Assembly (NCBI GenBank): GCA_014381825.1
Contig: JACNKX010000112.1
Coordinates: forward strand, 1-64,000
DNA length: 64,000 nt
Direction: 5' to 3'
DNA from: Planctomycetota bacterium
Lineage (GTDB): Bacteria > Planctomycetota > Planctomycetia > Pirellulales > Pirellulaceae
Shown here one piece after another: positions 18,726-27,558 of this stretch. Both the position numbers and the translations under genes were made by a program. Under the pieces are notes generated by a model. The model was given only the letters and a program-made list of their open reading frames with translations. It had not been told where the DNA came from and searched no databases. How positions within the stretch are numbered: position 1 is the first letter of the stretch; every line of letters starts with the position of its first letter.

Positions 18726-21700
18726 ATGTTTGGTCTAGAGATCGGATTCGATAAGCCTTGGTATCTGGCTGTGCTTGCGCTGCTGCCTGTGCTTTGGATG
18801 ATGAGCTTTAGGAGCCTGGCCGGGCTTGGCAACGTGCGGCGGTTATTCGCTTTGAGTTTTCGAACGATTGTCCTTGTCCTGATTGTGATGTGCCTCGCGG
18901 AAGTTCAGCTTCGCAAGACGAGCGAGAAGCTGACCGTAATCTACTTGCTGGACCAATCAGAAAGCATCCCGCTCGAAAAGCGACAAGAGATGCTGCAGTA
19001 TGTGATCGACGACGTCGCGGAACATCGCCGAGCAGATCGCGCAGACCGGGCAGGAGCCATCGTTTTTGGCCGAAACGCTAACATCGAAATTCCGCCTTTC
19101 GACGATGACATCGCGATTCTGGGAGGCATCGACAGTTACATCAATCTCAACACCGACGCCACCAATCTGGAATCGGCGTTGAAGCTGGCGCAAGCTTCGT
19201 TCACTGAAGACTCGGCGAAACGAATTGTCATTGTCACCGATGGCAACGAGAACATTGGCGACGCGCGGACGATGGCTGCGATGCTGGCCGATGATGGAAT
19301 TGGGATTGATGTGGTTCCGATCAAACTGACCGCTCGTGCCGAAGTTGCCGTCGAGAAGGTCACGCTTCCGCCGAACATCCGCAAAGGCCAGCCCGTTGAA
19401 ACTCGCGTGATCGTGAATAACTACGCCGACCGCACGATTCCCGGCACACTGCGAGTGACACGCCGCGTTGGTGCACAAGAAGAATTCCTCGGCGAGATCG
19501 ACGTTGAATTGGAACCGGGCAAGACGCCTTACTCCTTTGCTCACGAGATCGAACAACCGGCGGTCTATACCTATCAAGCAGACTTCACGCCGACACATCC
19601 GCAAGATGACCTAATGGTACAGAACAACCGCGCAACTGCGTTCACACACGTGCGCGGTAAGGGACGCGTTTTGGTGATCGAGAACTTCGAGAATCTCGGC
19701 GACTTCGACTTCTTGATCGAACGGTTGCGAAACAACAATATCGAAGTTGACACGATCGCCAGCAACGAGTTGTTCAGTTCATTCGCCGAACTGCAGACGT
19801 ACGACTCCATCGTGCTGGCGAACGTACCAAGAGGCGGCGGCGACGACGCGGATTCCGTCTCAAGCTTCAGCGATGCGCAGATTGAGATGCTTGTTCGCAA
19901 TACCGAGCAAATGGGTTGCGGGCTGATCATGCTGGGCGGTCCCGATTCATTCGGTGCTGGGGGTTGGTCAAATACCGAGATTGAAAAGGCGATGCCGATC
20001 GATTTTCAGATCAAGAACTCGAAGATCCGAGCGGTCGGTGCGCTCGCACTGATGATGCATGCTTCCGAGTTGGCGGAGGGCAACTTCTGGCAAAAGGAAG
20101 TTGCCACGGTCGCCATCAAGGCGCTTGGGCCGATGGATTATTGCGGCTTGCTGCACTGGGACATCAGCGGCGATCGTTGGCTGTGGGGCGAACCGCAAGG
20201 GCTGATTCAAGTTGGCAGTCGTCGTAATATGATGCTCGCTCGTCTGGGAAGGATGCAGCCCGGCGATATGCCCGAGTTCGAGCCCGCGATGAAGAAGGCG
20301 TTGACTTCGTTTAATCGAGTCAACGCATCCGTCAAACACATGATCGTTATCAGCGATGGCGATCCGTCACCACCGGGGTTCGCGACCACGGCGAACTTCA
20401 AGAAGGCGAACATTCAAGTCTCGACCGTTGCCGTCGGAACACACGGACCTGCTGGCTCGAAGACTCTGCAAGATCTCGCCCAAGCCACCGGCGGTCGCTA
20501 CTACGTGGTTAAGAATCCGAAAGCGTTGCCTAAGATCTACCAAAGTGAAGTGCGAAAAGTTGCGAGGCCTTTGGTCTTCGAGCCAGACTCGCCGGTGGTG
20601 CCCCAGATCGTTGATCGTTCGCACGAAATCGTCCAAGGAATCGACAGCCTTCCGCCGATCACAGGCTTCGTTTTGACGACCGCCAAAGACAATCCATTGG
20701 TCGAGACACTTATCCTATCTCCGCAGCCACAAGACGAGCGAAATGCCACGATTATGGCGGCATGGACGTATCACTTAGGACGAACGGCCGTTCTCACCAC
20801 CGATGCTGGGAAGCGATGGGCGACCAGTTGGACTGACTGGGAGAACTATGAAAAGCTGTTTACGCAGCTAGTTCGTTGGTCGATGCGCCCGGTGAACGAT
20901 GACGGTAAGTTCACCGTCGCGACGGACGTTCGGGATGGTAAAGTCAGCGTCATCGTGACAGCGCTCGACAAGGACGACGAGTTCCTTAACTTACTGAACA
21001 TGTCCAGTTCGGCACTTAATCCGGAGTTGGACGCCGAAGACGTCAAGATCACACAAGTCGCGCCAGGCAGATATGTCGGCGTGTTCGATGCTCCGAAGGA
21101 CGGGAACTACTTCATTACCATCAGCCCTGGCCCAGGACACGCGCCGCTGCTGTCCGGTGTTAATGTGCCGTACTCGTCCGAGTTCCGCGAGCGAGAGACG
21201 AACATGGCGTTGTTGAAGGCACTAGCTGCGGTCGAGCCGCGAGGCGGCGAGCGAGGCGTATTGATCGAAGAGAAGCAAACGGCAGACGCGACCGAGGGAA
21301 TGCTGGCCGTCGACACGTTTCGATCTGGGCTGCCGCCTTCGATCAGCAGCCAGGACGTTTGGCCGCTGTTCCTTGTCCTTGCAGCGGGCATCTTCTTCGC
21401 CGATGTATTTGTCCGGCGCGTGACCGTCAACTTGGAGTGGGTCGGCCCGGCGCTCGCGTCGGTCCGTGTGAAAATGTTTGGCCAAGAACTGGCGGTGCAA
21501 CACGAAGAACGTCTCGATCGACTGCGAAGTCGAAAGGCGGCCATCGCCGGCGAGATCGATGAGCGGCGAGCGGCGACACGATTTGAACCGACGATGCCAG
21601 AGGACGGTGACACAAAGATCACGCTCGATCAAGTATTGGAAGATGCCGCTGGTGGCGCGGCCCCGACCGAACGTCCTAAGCGATCGACGTCACAGCTTTC

Positions 21701-21788
21701 GCCGGAAGACACCGAGGAAGAGTCATACACAAGTCGCCTGTTGAAAGCGAAACAGAAGGCTTGGAAGGAAAACAAGGACAAAGAGTAA
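18726..21788 (+). CDS. VWA / glutamine-amidotransferase-like membrane protein
   Basis: A 1020-residue membrane-anchored protein. Two helices sit near residues 11-28 and 44-60. A von Willebrand A domain follows with an intact MIDAS motif DQSES (Asp76, Ser78, Ser80) and IVTDGNENIGD. A class-I glutamine-amidotransferase-like segment LIMLGGPDSFGAGGW lies near residue 400, followed by a second VWA-like half with MIVISDGDPSPPG. The last helix is VWPLFLVLAAGIFFADVFV, followed by a charged cytoplasmic tail of about 120 residues. Such proteins accompany MoxR/DUF58/BatA sets. The next gene (MoxR) starts 15 bases later. The metal-binding VWA face is presumably periplasmic and used in protein assembly; this is inference. 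Confidence 0.92.
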   Translation: MFGLEIGFDKPWYLAVLALLPVLWMMSFRSLAGLGNVRRLFALSFRTIVLVLIVMCLAEVQLRKTSEKLTVIYLLDQSESIPLEKRQEMLQYVIDDVAEHRRADRADRAGAIVFGRNANIEIPPFDDDIAILGGIDSYINLNTDATNLESALKLAQASFTEDSAKRIVIVTDGNENIGDARTMAAMLADDGIGIDVVPIKLTARAEVAVEKVTLPPNIRKGQPVETRVIVNNYADRTIPGTLRVTRRVGAQEEFLGEIDVELEPGKTPYSFAHEIEQPAVYTYQADFTPTHPQDDLMVQNNRATAFTHVRGKGRVLVIENFENLGDFDFLIERLRNNNIEVDTIASNELFSSFAELQTYDSIVLANVPRGGGDDADSVSSFSDAQIEMLVRNTEQMGCGLIMLGGPDSFGAGGWSNTEIEKAMPIDFQIKNSKIRAVGALALMMHASELAEGNFWQKEVATVAIKALGPMDYCGLLHWDISGDRWLWGEPQGLIQVGSRRNMMLARLGRMQPGDMPEFEPAMKKALTSFNRVNASVKHMIVISDGDPSPPGFATTANFKKANIQVSTVAVGTHGPAGSKTLQDLAQATGGRYYVVKNPKALPKIYQSEVRKVARPLVFEPDSPVVPQIVDRSHEIVQGIDSLPPITGFVLTTAKDNPLVETLILSPQPQDERNATIMAAWTYHLGRTAVLTTDAGKRWATSWTDWENYEKLFTQLVRWSMRPVNDDGKFTVATDVRDGKVSVIVTALDKDDEFLNLLNMSSSALNPELDAEDVKITQVAPGRYVGVFDAPKDGNYFITISPGPGHAPLLSGVNVPYSSEFRERETNMALLKALAAVEPRGGERGVLIEEKQTADATEGMLAVDTFRSGLPPSISSQDVWPLFLVLAAGIFFADVFVRRVTVNLEWVGPALASVRVKMFGQELAVQHEERLDRLRSRKAAIAGEIDERRAATRFEPTMPEDGDTKITLDQVLEDAAGGAAPTERPKRSTSQLSPEDTEEESYTSRLLKAKQKAWKENKDKE

Positions 21789-21803
21789 ACAAAAGGAATT
21801 TAC

Positions 21804-22835
21804 ATGAGCAGCGCCGAGCGTATGCAACAACAGGCAGATGAATTTCGCAAGCGTTACACTGCCGTTCGCGAAGAGATTGGGAAAGTTATCGTCGGTCATG
21901 ACGACATCGTGCATGGCGTCCTCACGTGCTTGTTCGTCGGCGGACATTGCCTTTTGGAAGGCGTGCCTGGACTGGGGAAGACGCTATTGGTTCGCACACT
22001 GTCCGAGGCATTGCACCTAGACTTCAGTCGAATCCAATTCACGCCCGACCTCATGCCCGCTGATATCCTTGGTACGAATATGGTGATGGAGTCGCCGGAT
22101 GGTCGCAAAGTCTTTGAGTTTCAAAAGGGACCGATTTTCACCCAGATCTGCTTGGCGGACGAAATCAATCGCGCAACTCCAAAGACGCAATCCGCGATGC
22201 TCGAAACGATGCAGGAAGGAACGGTGACCGTCGCTGGCCAGCGATTCCAACTGAAGAAACCCTTCTTTGTCATGGCGACGCAAAACCCGATCGAACAGGA
22301 AGGAACGTATCCGCTCCCCGAGGCACAGCTCGATCGCTTCTTCTTCAAGCTGGTCGTCGGATACTCATCTCGCGAAGAGCTTTCAACGATCGTCGACCGG
22401 ACGACTCGCGGAATCTCCGTGACTCCGGAAAACGTCATGGACGGCACCGAGATCGTTCGTTGGCAACAGTTAATCCGCGAAGTCATTCTTGCTCAACATG
22501 TTCAGGATTATATCGTCCGTTTAACACTGGCCACGCACCCCGATGGTCCACACGCCTTGCCAATCACGAACAAGTATTTGCGATGGGGAAGCAGTCCGCG
22601 TGGCGCGCAAACACTGGCTCTTGCCGCGAAGGTCCGAGCATTGCTTGAAGGAAGATTTAACGTCAGCTTCGAAGATATTCGCCGAGTTTACTTGCCGGCG
22701 ATGCGTCATCGTGTGATCTTGAACTTCGAAGCCCAAGCCGAAGGAATGGAGCCTGACCACGTGTTGCTTGAGATTCTCGAGCAGCTTCCAGAAAAGGCCG
22801 ACCAAGCCCCAGTCGCTGCGATCGTCGCTGATTAG
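21804..22835 (+). CDS. MoxR family AAA+ ATPase
   Basis: A 343-residue AAA+ ATPase of the MoxR group. Walker A is LLEGVPGLGKTLLVRTL (Lys59), Walker B is ICLADEINRATPKTQSAMLE, sensor 1 is FFVMATQNPIEQEGTYPLPE, and the lid domain is complete. MoxR proteins work as chaperones with VWA partners, often inserting cofactors or activating complexes. The ribosome site AAGGAA lies six bases before the ATG. Its neighbours, two VWA proteins and a DUF58 protein, are the usual partners, so the operon is a Bat-like envelope-maintenance or complex-assembly system. Confidence 0.96.
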   Translation: MSSAERMQQQADEFRKRYTAVREEIGKVIVGHDDIVHGVLTCLFVGGHCLLEGVPGLGKTLLVRTLSEALHLDFSRIQFTPDLMPADILGTNMVMESPDGRKVFEFQKGPIFTQICLADEINRATPKTQSAMLETMQEGTVTVAGQRFQLKKPFFVMATQNPIEQEGTYPLPEAQLDRFFFKLVVGYSSREELSTIVDRTTRGISVTPENVMDGTEIVRWQQLIREVILAQHVQDYIVRLTLATHPDGPHALPITNKYLRWGSSPRGAQTLALAAKVRALLEGRFNVSFEDIRRVYLPAMRHRVILNFEAQAEGMEPDHVLLEILEQLPEKADQAPVAAIVAD

Positions 22836-22845
22836 CTGCTCACGA

Positions 22846-22900
22846 AGGATGGACGTCCTCGTCCGTCCTGCTGCCTCGGACGGACGACGGCGTCCATCCT
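22846..22900. repeat. 55-base imperfect palindrome between moxR and the DUF58 gene
   Basis: Left arm 22846-22868 (starts AGGATGGACG) and right arm 22878-22900 (ends CGTCCATCCT) are inverted repeats of 23 bases with two mismatches around a nine-base loop. It fills most of the gap inside an operon, so transcripts would carry a long hairpin here. It has the form of a REP-like mobile repeat rather than a terminator: there is no T run. Confidence 0.85.
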
Positions 22901-22916
22901 ACAAGTTGCTGTCACC

Positions 22917-23813
22917 ATGAGTTCTACGCAATCCTCAACGCCGCTGCTCAGCCCGCAACTGCTTGCACAACTCGAACGACTCGAGCTGGTCAGCCGCAAG
23001 ATATTCCGCGGTCGCCTCAAAGGTGAACGCCGTAGCAAACGCAAAGGCCAGAGCGTCGAGTTTGCCGACTTCAGGAACTATGTGCCGGGTGACGACATTC
23101 GGTTCATCGATTGGAATCTTTACGCCAGACTGGACAAGCTGTTTTTAAAGTTGTTCCTCGAAGAGGAAGATCTGCATTTCTATGCCTTGATCGATACAAG
23201 CACATCGATGGATTTCGGTGATCCGACGAAGCTGCAGTACGCGAAACAACTTGCCGCGGCATTGGGCTTTATTGGATTGTGCCGCGCTGACCGCGTGAAG
23301 ATCGAAGCGCTTGGTGCATCCCGCAAGAATCCCGCCCCGGCCTTACGCGGTCGCTCAAGTATGTGGCGCATGCTCGATTACTTGAACTCTATTGAGCCGG
23401 GCGACAACATCCCGCTTGCTCAGGGTGTGAAAGACTTCTGCCTCCGCAATTCCGGGCAAGGAATCTTGGTGCTGATCACCGACTTGATGGATAAGAACGG
23501 CTACGAGCCTGCGTTGCGTTTTCTTCTTGCGCAGAACATTGACGTCTACGTGATTCATGTTCTGTCGCAAGCAGAACTCGAACCAGATGTTACCGGTGAC
23601 TTGCGGCTGATTGATTGCGAAGACACCGACGTCGCAGAGATCACCGTCAGCCGACCGCTATTGAATCGTTACAAGCAAACGCTCGCGACGTTCATCGATG
23701 GAGCCAAAGAGTTCTGCACCCGGCGTGGCATGTCGTATCTGATGACGAGTACTGAGACTCCCGTCGAGCAACTGGTCAGCAACTATCTCCGGCAACGGGG
23801 ACTCGTTCGATGA
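22917..23813 (+). CDS. DUF58 domain protein
   Basis: A 298-residue DUF58 protein, a family with a VWA-like fold. The signature FADFRNYVPGDDIRFIDWN lies near residues 49-67, and FYALIDTSTSMDFG gives a MIDAS-like D-T-S-T-S motif, followed by VLITDLMDKNGYEP. There is no membrane segment, so it is probably cytoplasmic and a partner of MoxR. Its TGA overlaps the ATG of the next gene (ATGA), so the two are translationally coupled. A palindromic repeat separates it from moxR. Confidence 0.95.
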   Translation: MSSTQSSTPLLSPQLLAQLERLELVSRKIFRGRLKGERRSKRKGQSVEFADFRNYVPGDDIRFIDWNLYARLDKLFLKLFLEEEDLHFYALIDTSTSMDFGDPTKLQYAKQLAAALGFIGLCRADRVKIEALGASRKNPAPALRGRSSMWRMLDYLNSIEPGDNIPLAQGVKDFCLRNSGQGILVLITDLMDKNGYEPALRFLLAQNIDVYVIHVLSQAELEPDVTGDLRLIDCEDTDVAEITVSRPLLNRYKQTLATFIDGAKEFCTRRGMSYLMTSTETPVEQLVSNYLRQRGLVR

Positions 23814-25801
23814 ATTTCATCTCTGCACTAACTCCTCTTCAGTGGATACTTCTGGGCAGCGTTCCTCCCGCGATCATCTCGCTGTACTTCCTGAAACTGA
23901 AGCGACACCCCGTCGAAGTGCCCAGCACTTACCTGTGGACGCGGACGATCGAAGACCTGCACGTCAACTCGATCTGGCAACGTCTGCGTCAGAGTTTATT
24001 GTTGTTTCTTCAGCTATTGGTCTTGCTCCTTGCGATCATTGCCTGCTTCCGACCGGGGTGGCGTGGAACGACTCTGATCGGGGACCGCTTCATCTTCATG
24101 ATCGATACATCGGCGAGCATGAGCGCGACCGATGTCGGGCCATCCCGCCTCGAAGCAGCCAAGAAGCATGCACTTGGCCTCGTCGAGCAAATGGAATCCA
24201 GTGACGTCGCGATGGTCATTAGTTTTTCCGACGTGCCACGCATCGAGCAGGCATTCACGAACAATCGCAGCTCGCTGCGACAAGCGATTAACAAAATCAG
24301 CCAAACGAATCGCAGGACGGACATTGGCGAGGCGCTGCGCCACGCTTCGGGGCTCGCTAATCCTGGCCGAACTAGCGAAGCCGGGACAAGCGATGTGCAG
24401 GTTGCCGACGCGTTGCCGGCCACGATGTATATCATCAGCGACGGAGGCGTCCCGGCGGTACCAGAATTCGCGCCGGGGAATCTCACGGCCCACTATACAA
24501 AGATCGGAACGGCGACGCCAAAGAACGTGGGGATCGTCGCATTCAGCACACTAAGAAATCCGGAGAAGCCGGGTCAGTTGCAAGCTTTCGCGCGCCTTGA
24601 GAACTCAGGCGAGGAAGATGTAGAGGTCGATGTCGAACTGTATTTGGACGGGGGCCTCGTTGATGCGAGCAGCGAGACGGTACCCACCGATGGGGCCCAC
24701 GGAGTAAGTTTCGTACTGAATGACGTCGATAGCGCGATCCTCAAGCTAAAAGTTCAATACAAAGATCACATGTCGCTCGATAACGAGGCCTTCGCGACAA
24801 TCAACACGCCTCGGCGTGCTCGCGTTCTCGTCGTGACTCCCGGCAACGATGCGTTAAGATTTGCAATCACGACCGAAGCGGCGGCACGAGTCGCTGACGT
24901 CGCATTCGCCGAACCAGCCACGCTCGAAACGCAAGAGCACGAGACCCTCGCGTTGGCCGGTGCATACGATCTTATCGTTTACGATCGTTGTACACCGAAA
25001 GAGATGCCGGAAGCCAACACTCTATTCATCGGTCGCCTTCCGCCCGCGGAAGGGTGGTCGGCCGAAGCGCCCAAGCTGTCGCCGTTAATCATCGACATTG
25101 ACCGACTTCATCCGATGATGCATCTTGTCGAACTGGGTTCGATCTTGATCTACGAGTCTCTTCCGTTGAAGGGACCCGAAGGAGCGTCGTCGTTAGTCGA
25201 CGCGGATAGCGGCTCGCTGTTGATGATCGCGCCGCGCAAAGGTTTCGAAGATGTGACGATGGCCTTCGAGCTGGTCGGCGAGTACCCGGACGGTGACATC
25301 AACGCGAAAACGAATTGGCCGCGTCGCAAGAGCTTTCCGGTCTTCGTCATGAACGCCGTGCGATATCTTGGCGGAGCCCGAGCGAGCTTGAATGTCGTCG
25401 GATCACGGCCTGGCCGCCCCGTAGAATTGCGCACAGAAGCCCCGACTGAGCAGATCACTGTCGAATCGCCGACCGGTGTCCGAACGAAGGTTCAGCGTGA
25501 GAGCCAAAACTCGTTCATCTTCAGCCGAGCCAATGAATTGGGCGTTTATACGGTTCGTGAAGGATCGGAACGCGAAGCCGGTCAGCACTTCTCCATCAAT
25601 CTGTTCGATGGCCGAGAGAGCGATCTCGTTCCAAGGGAAATGATCGATATCCCTTACTTCGACGAAACGACGGAACGGGTGGGAGTTCACGCGTCCGCTG
25701 CGGAGCCTAGCCGCAAGGAAATGTGGAAATTGTTGCTGATACTCGGCTTGCTAGTGCTTGTTTTTGAGTGGTACGTCTACAATCGCCGAGTCTATTTATA
25801 G
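23810..25801 (+). CDS. BatA-like VWA membrane protein
   Basis: A 663-residue protein with the BatA N-terminal unit: a helix at residues 10-28, the connector LKLKRHPVEVPSTYLW, and a second helix at residues 60-80. The VWA domain has MIDAS DTSAS (from Asp99) and MYIISDGGVPAVP. The region between residues 230 and 630 looks like beta-rich extracytoplasmic sequence, and a final helix LLLILGLLVLVFEWYVY ends the protein. It is the last member of the VWA/GAT - MoxR - DUF58 - BatA operon. In Bacteroides, Bat proteins affect aerotolerance, but this should not be assumed here. Confidence 0.93.
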   Translation: MNFISALTPLQWILLGSVPPAIISLYFLKLKRHPVEVPSTYLWTRTIEDLHVNSIWQRLRQSLLLFLQLLVLLLAIIACFRPGWRGTTLIGDRFIFMIDTSASMSATDVGPSRLEAAKKHALGLVEQMESSDVAMVISFSDVPRIEQAFTNNRSSLRQAINKISQTNRRTDIGEALRHASGLANPGRTSEAGTSDVQVADALPATMYIISDGGVPAVPEFAPGNLTAHYTKIGTATPKNVGIVAFSTLRNPEKPGQLQAFARLENSGEEDVEVDVELYLDGGLVDASSETVPTDGAHGVSFVLNDVDSAILKLKVQYKDHMSLDNEAFATINTPRRARVLVVTPGNDALRFAITTEAAARVADVAFAEPATLETQEHETLALAGAYDLIVYDRCTPKEMPEANTLFIGRLPPAEGWSAEAPKLSPLIIDIDRLHPMMHLVELGSILIYESLPLKGPEGASSLVDADSGSLLMIAPRKGFEDVTMAFELVGEYPDGDINAKTNWPRRKSFPVFVMNAVRYLGGARASLNVVGSRPGRPVELRTEAPTEQITVESPTGVRTKVQRESQNSFIFSRANELGVYTVREGSEREAGQHFSINLFDGRESDLVPREMIDIPYFDETTERVGVHASAAEPSRKEMWKLLLILGLLVLVFEWYVYNRRVYL

Positions 25802-25804
25802 TCG

Positions 25805-25948
25805 ATGGAAAGTACGGCGAATCCATCCAGAGGAACGACAACTCCGCGATGGAACGAATTTATGAGCGTTTTGGACTCAACAGCGGAAGTCATTTCCCCC
25901 GAAACCACCGACGGGATCAAGGGTTATATGTTGACCCCGTTGAACTAG
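25805..25948 (+). CDS. candidate 47-residue small ORF
   Basis: Four bases after the BatA-like stop, an ATG opens a 47-codon frame with balanced composition (start MESTANPSRG, end GIKGYMLTPLN). A second in-frame ATG at 25862 would give 28 residues. I recognise no family and there is no clear ribosome site. It could be a small protein, a decayed gene end, or chance. The EF-hand gene begins 83 bases later. Confidence 0.25.
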   Translation: MESTANPSRGTTTPRWNEFMSVLDSTAEVISPETTDGIKGYMLTPLN

Positions 25949-26031
25949 GATCGCTCGAAATCAGCGTAGATGCTGGTCACTTCATCGATAATAATGAAAG
26001 TGAACGTAACGTCCAAAGTGGAGCCCAACAG

Positions 26032-27552
26032 ATGTCGCGACTGACAAACCGACTGTTTCTTGTAGGTGCCTTCTCGGTACTGGCTTTAGCCGTGACTGTA
26101 TCTTTCGCCCAAGAAGATCGCGGCGGACGTGACGGAAATCGGGGTGGAGATCGAGGTGGACGTGGTGGCGGAGGATTTCGCGGCGGCCCTGAAGGTGGTG
26201 GACCCGGTGGCGGCTTCCCCGGAGGAGGAGGTGGTTTTCGTGGCGGGCCTCCTGGTGGCGGTGGCCCAGGAAGAGGAGGTTTTCGTGGGGGAGGACCTGG
26301 AGGAAGTGGCTTCTCACCCGCCGACATGCTTCGCCGGTTCGATGCGAACGGCAACGGCATGCTCGATCCAGCCGAATCACAAGGTCCAGCTAGTTTCTTT
26401 TTGCAACGAATCGCCGGAGCCGTGCCGGGAATCGATTTGGCGAAACCGATCCCGATTGAAAAACTCTCTCAAGCGATCGATCGGATGCGACAGCAGCGTG
26501 AGTCAGGCGGCGGAGATAACAATTCGGGCCGAGGTACTTCGGGAAGTGCCCGTACCGCCGTTGAACCGTTAGTGCCAGGATTCGGCATCGAAGATCTCCT
26601 TCCGCCTGCAACGGGATTTGGAGCAGAAGCGGAACTGCTCACTGTGAAGGCAACAGACGCTGACATGCGAGAAGCGGAAGAACGCTTCCGACGCTACGAT
26701 TCAAATCGTGATGGCATTTTGGACAAAGCCGAGCTGGCGCGTGGTCGCTGGTCGGACGACCCGTTCGTTTACGATCGCAATCACGATGGGAAGCTGACTC
26801 TTCCCGAGATGGCAGTCCGATACGCTCGCCGCCGAGAGGCTGACGCGGCCAATCGGTCGACGCAAACGGCAGGTAACTCGAACGATCCAAGGTCCGGTCG
26901 CGGTGGTGATCGAGGCGGATTTGGGCGAGGTGGTTTTGGCGGCGGCGGTGAAGAAGGCCGTAGCTTCTTTTCTCGACGCGACTCCGGAGGCGGAGGGGGC
27001 GGTCAGCAACCAACGGCCGCATCCTCGAGTTCGACAGCGGACTCGAGGAAATCTTATCGAGTGAAGACGGTAACGGAGCGTCTGCCGAAGGGGTTGCCGG
27101 ATTGGTTTGCTCGCGACGACGCTAATGCCGATGGCCAAGTAGCTATGTATGAATACGCCAAATCGTGGTCAGATTCTGTATTGAAGGAATTCGGTCAGTT
27201 CGATTTGAATCACGACAGCGTCATTACTCCAAGCGAGGCGCTGGCTGCAGTAAACAACGGATCGGTAAGAGGTTCGGCGGGCGCTTCACCGTCATCGACA
27301 GCAACGACGGCAAGTTCAACCACGACGTCGCAGACGACCCCCGCAGCCACTAACGCTGGTCCGCCACCGAAGATTGATCCCCGATATTTGAGTTACTACC
27401 AGAAGCTCCTGGCCAAATACGATACGAACAGCGATGGTGCTCTCGTGGCCAATGAGTGGAAGAATATGTCGAAGGACCCGACGTCAGCGGATTCCAATGG
27501 CGATGGTCGGATCGTCGTTAATGAACTCGCCGTTTGGTCGATGAAACGCTAG
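26032..27552 (+). CDS. secreted Gly-rich EF-hand protein
   Basis: A 506-residue exported protein. A signal peptide (hydrophobic run in LFLVGAFSVLALAVTVSFA) is followed by about 65 residues made mostly of Gly with Arg, Pro and Phe, then seven EF-hand-like calcium loops: FDANGNGMLDPAE, YDSNRDGILDKAE, YDRNHDGKLTLPE, DDANADGQVAMYE, FDLNHDSVITPSE, YDTNSDGALVANE and ADSNGDGRIVVNE. A second Gly-rich stretch and a Ser/Thr-rich linker separate groups of loops. ATG 26032 is chosen because it opens the signal peptide, although the frame is open back to 25768. It probably binds calcium outside the cytoplasm; its function is unknown. Confidence 0.9.
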   Translation: MSRLTNRLFLVGAFSVLALAVTVSFAQEDRGGRDGNRGGDRGGRGGGGFRGGPEGGGPGGGFPGGGGGFRGGPPGGGGPGRGGFRGGGPGGSGFSPADMLRRFDANGNGMLDPAESQGPASFFLQRIAGAVPGIDLAKPIPIEKLSQAIDRMRQQRESGGGDNNSGRGTSGSARTAVEPLVPGFGIEDLLPPATGFGAEAELLTVKATDADMREAEERFRRYDSNRDGILDKAELARGRWSDDPFVYDRNHDGKLTLPEMAVRYARRREADAANRSTQTAGNSNDPRSGRGGDRGGFGRGGFGGGGEEGRSFFSRRDSGGGGGGQQPTAASSSSTADSRKSYRVKTVTERLPKGLPDWFARDDANADGQVAMYEYAKSWSDSVLKEFGQFDLNHDSVITPSEALAAVNNGSVRGSAGASPSSTATTASSTTTSQTTPAATNAGPPPKIDPRYLSYYQKLLAKYDTNSDGALVANEWKNMSKDPTSADSNGDGRIVVNELAVWSMKR

Positions 27553-27558
27553 CCGGCT

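Noticed and set aside
18726-25801. A defence (anti-phage) island based on MoxR-VWA
   Set aside because: The gene set is the common Bat-like envelope arrangement with membrane-anchored VWA proteins and DUF58; no nuclease, protease effector or other defence gene is present.
26120-26310. DNA tandem repeat / CRISPR-like array
   Set aside because: The periodic GGTGG/GGAGG sequence codes for a Gly-rich protein segment in the EF-hand gene; there are no constant repeats with unique spacers.
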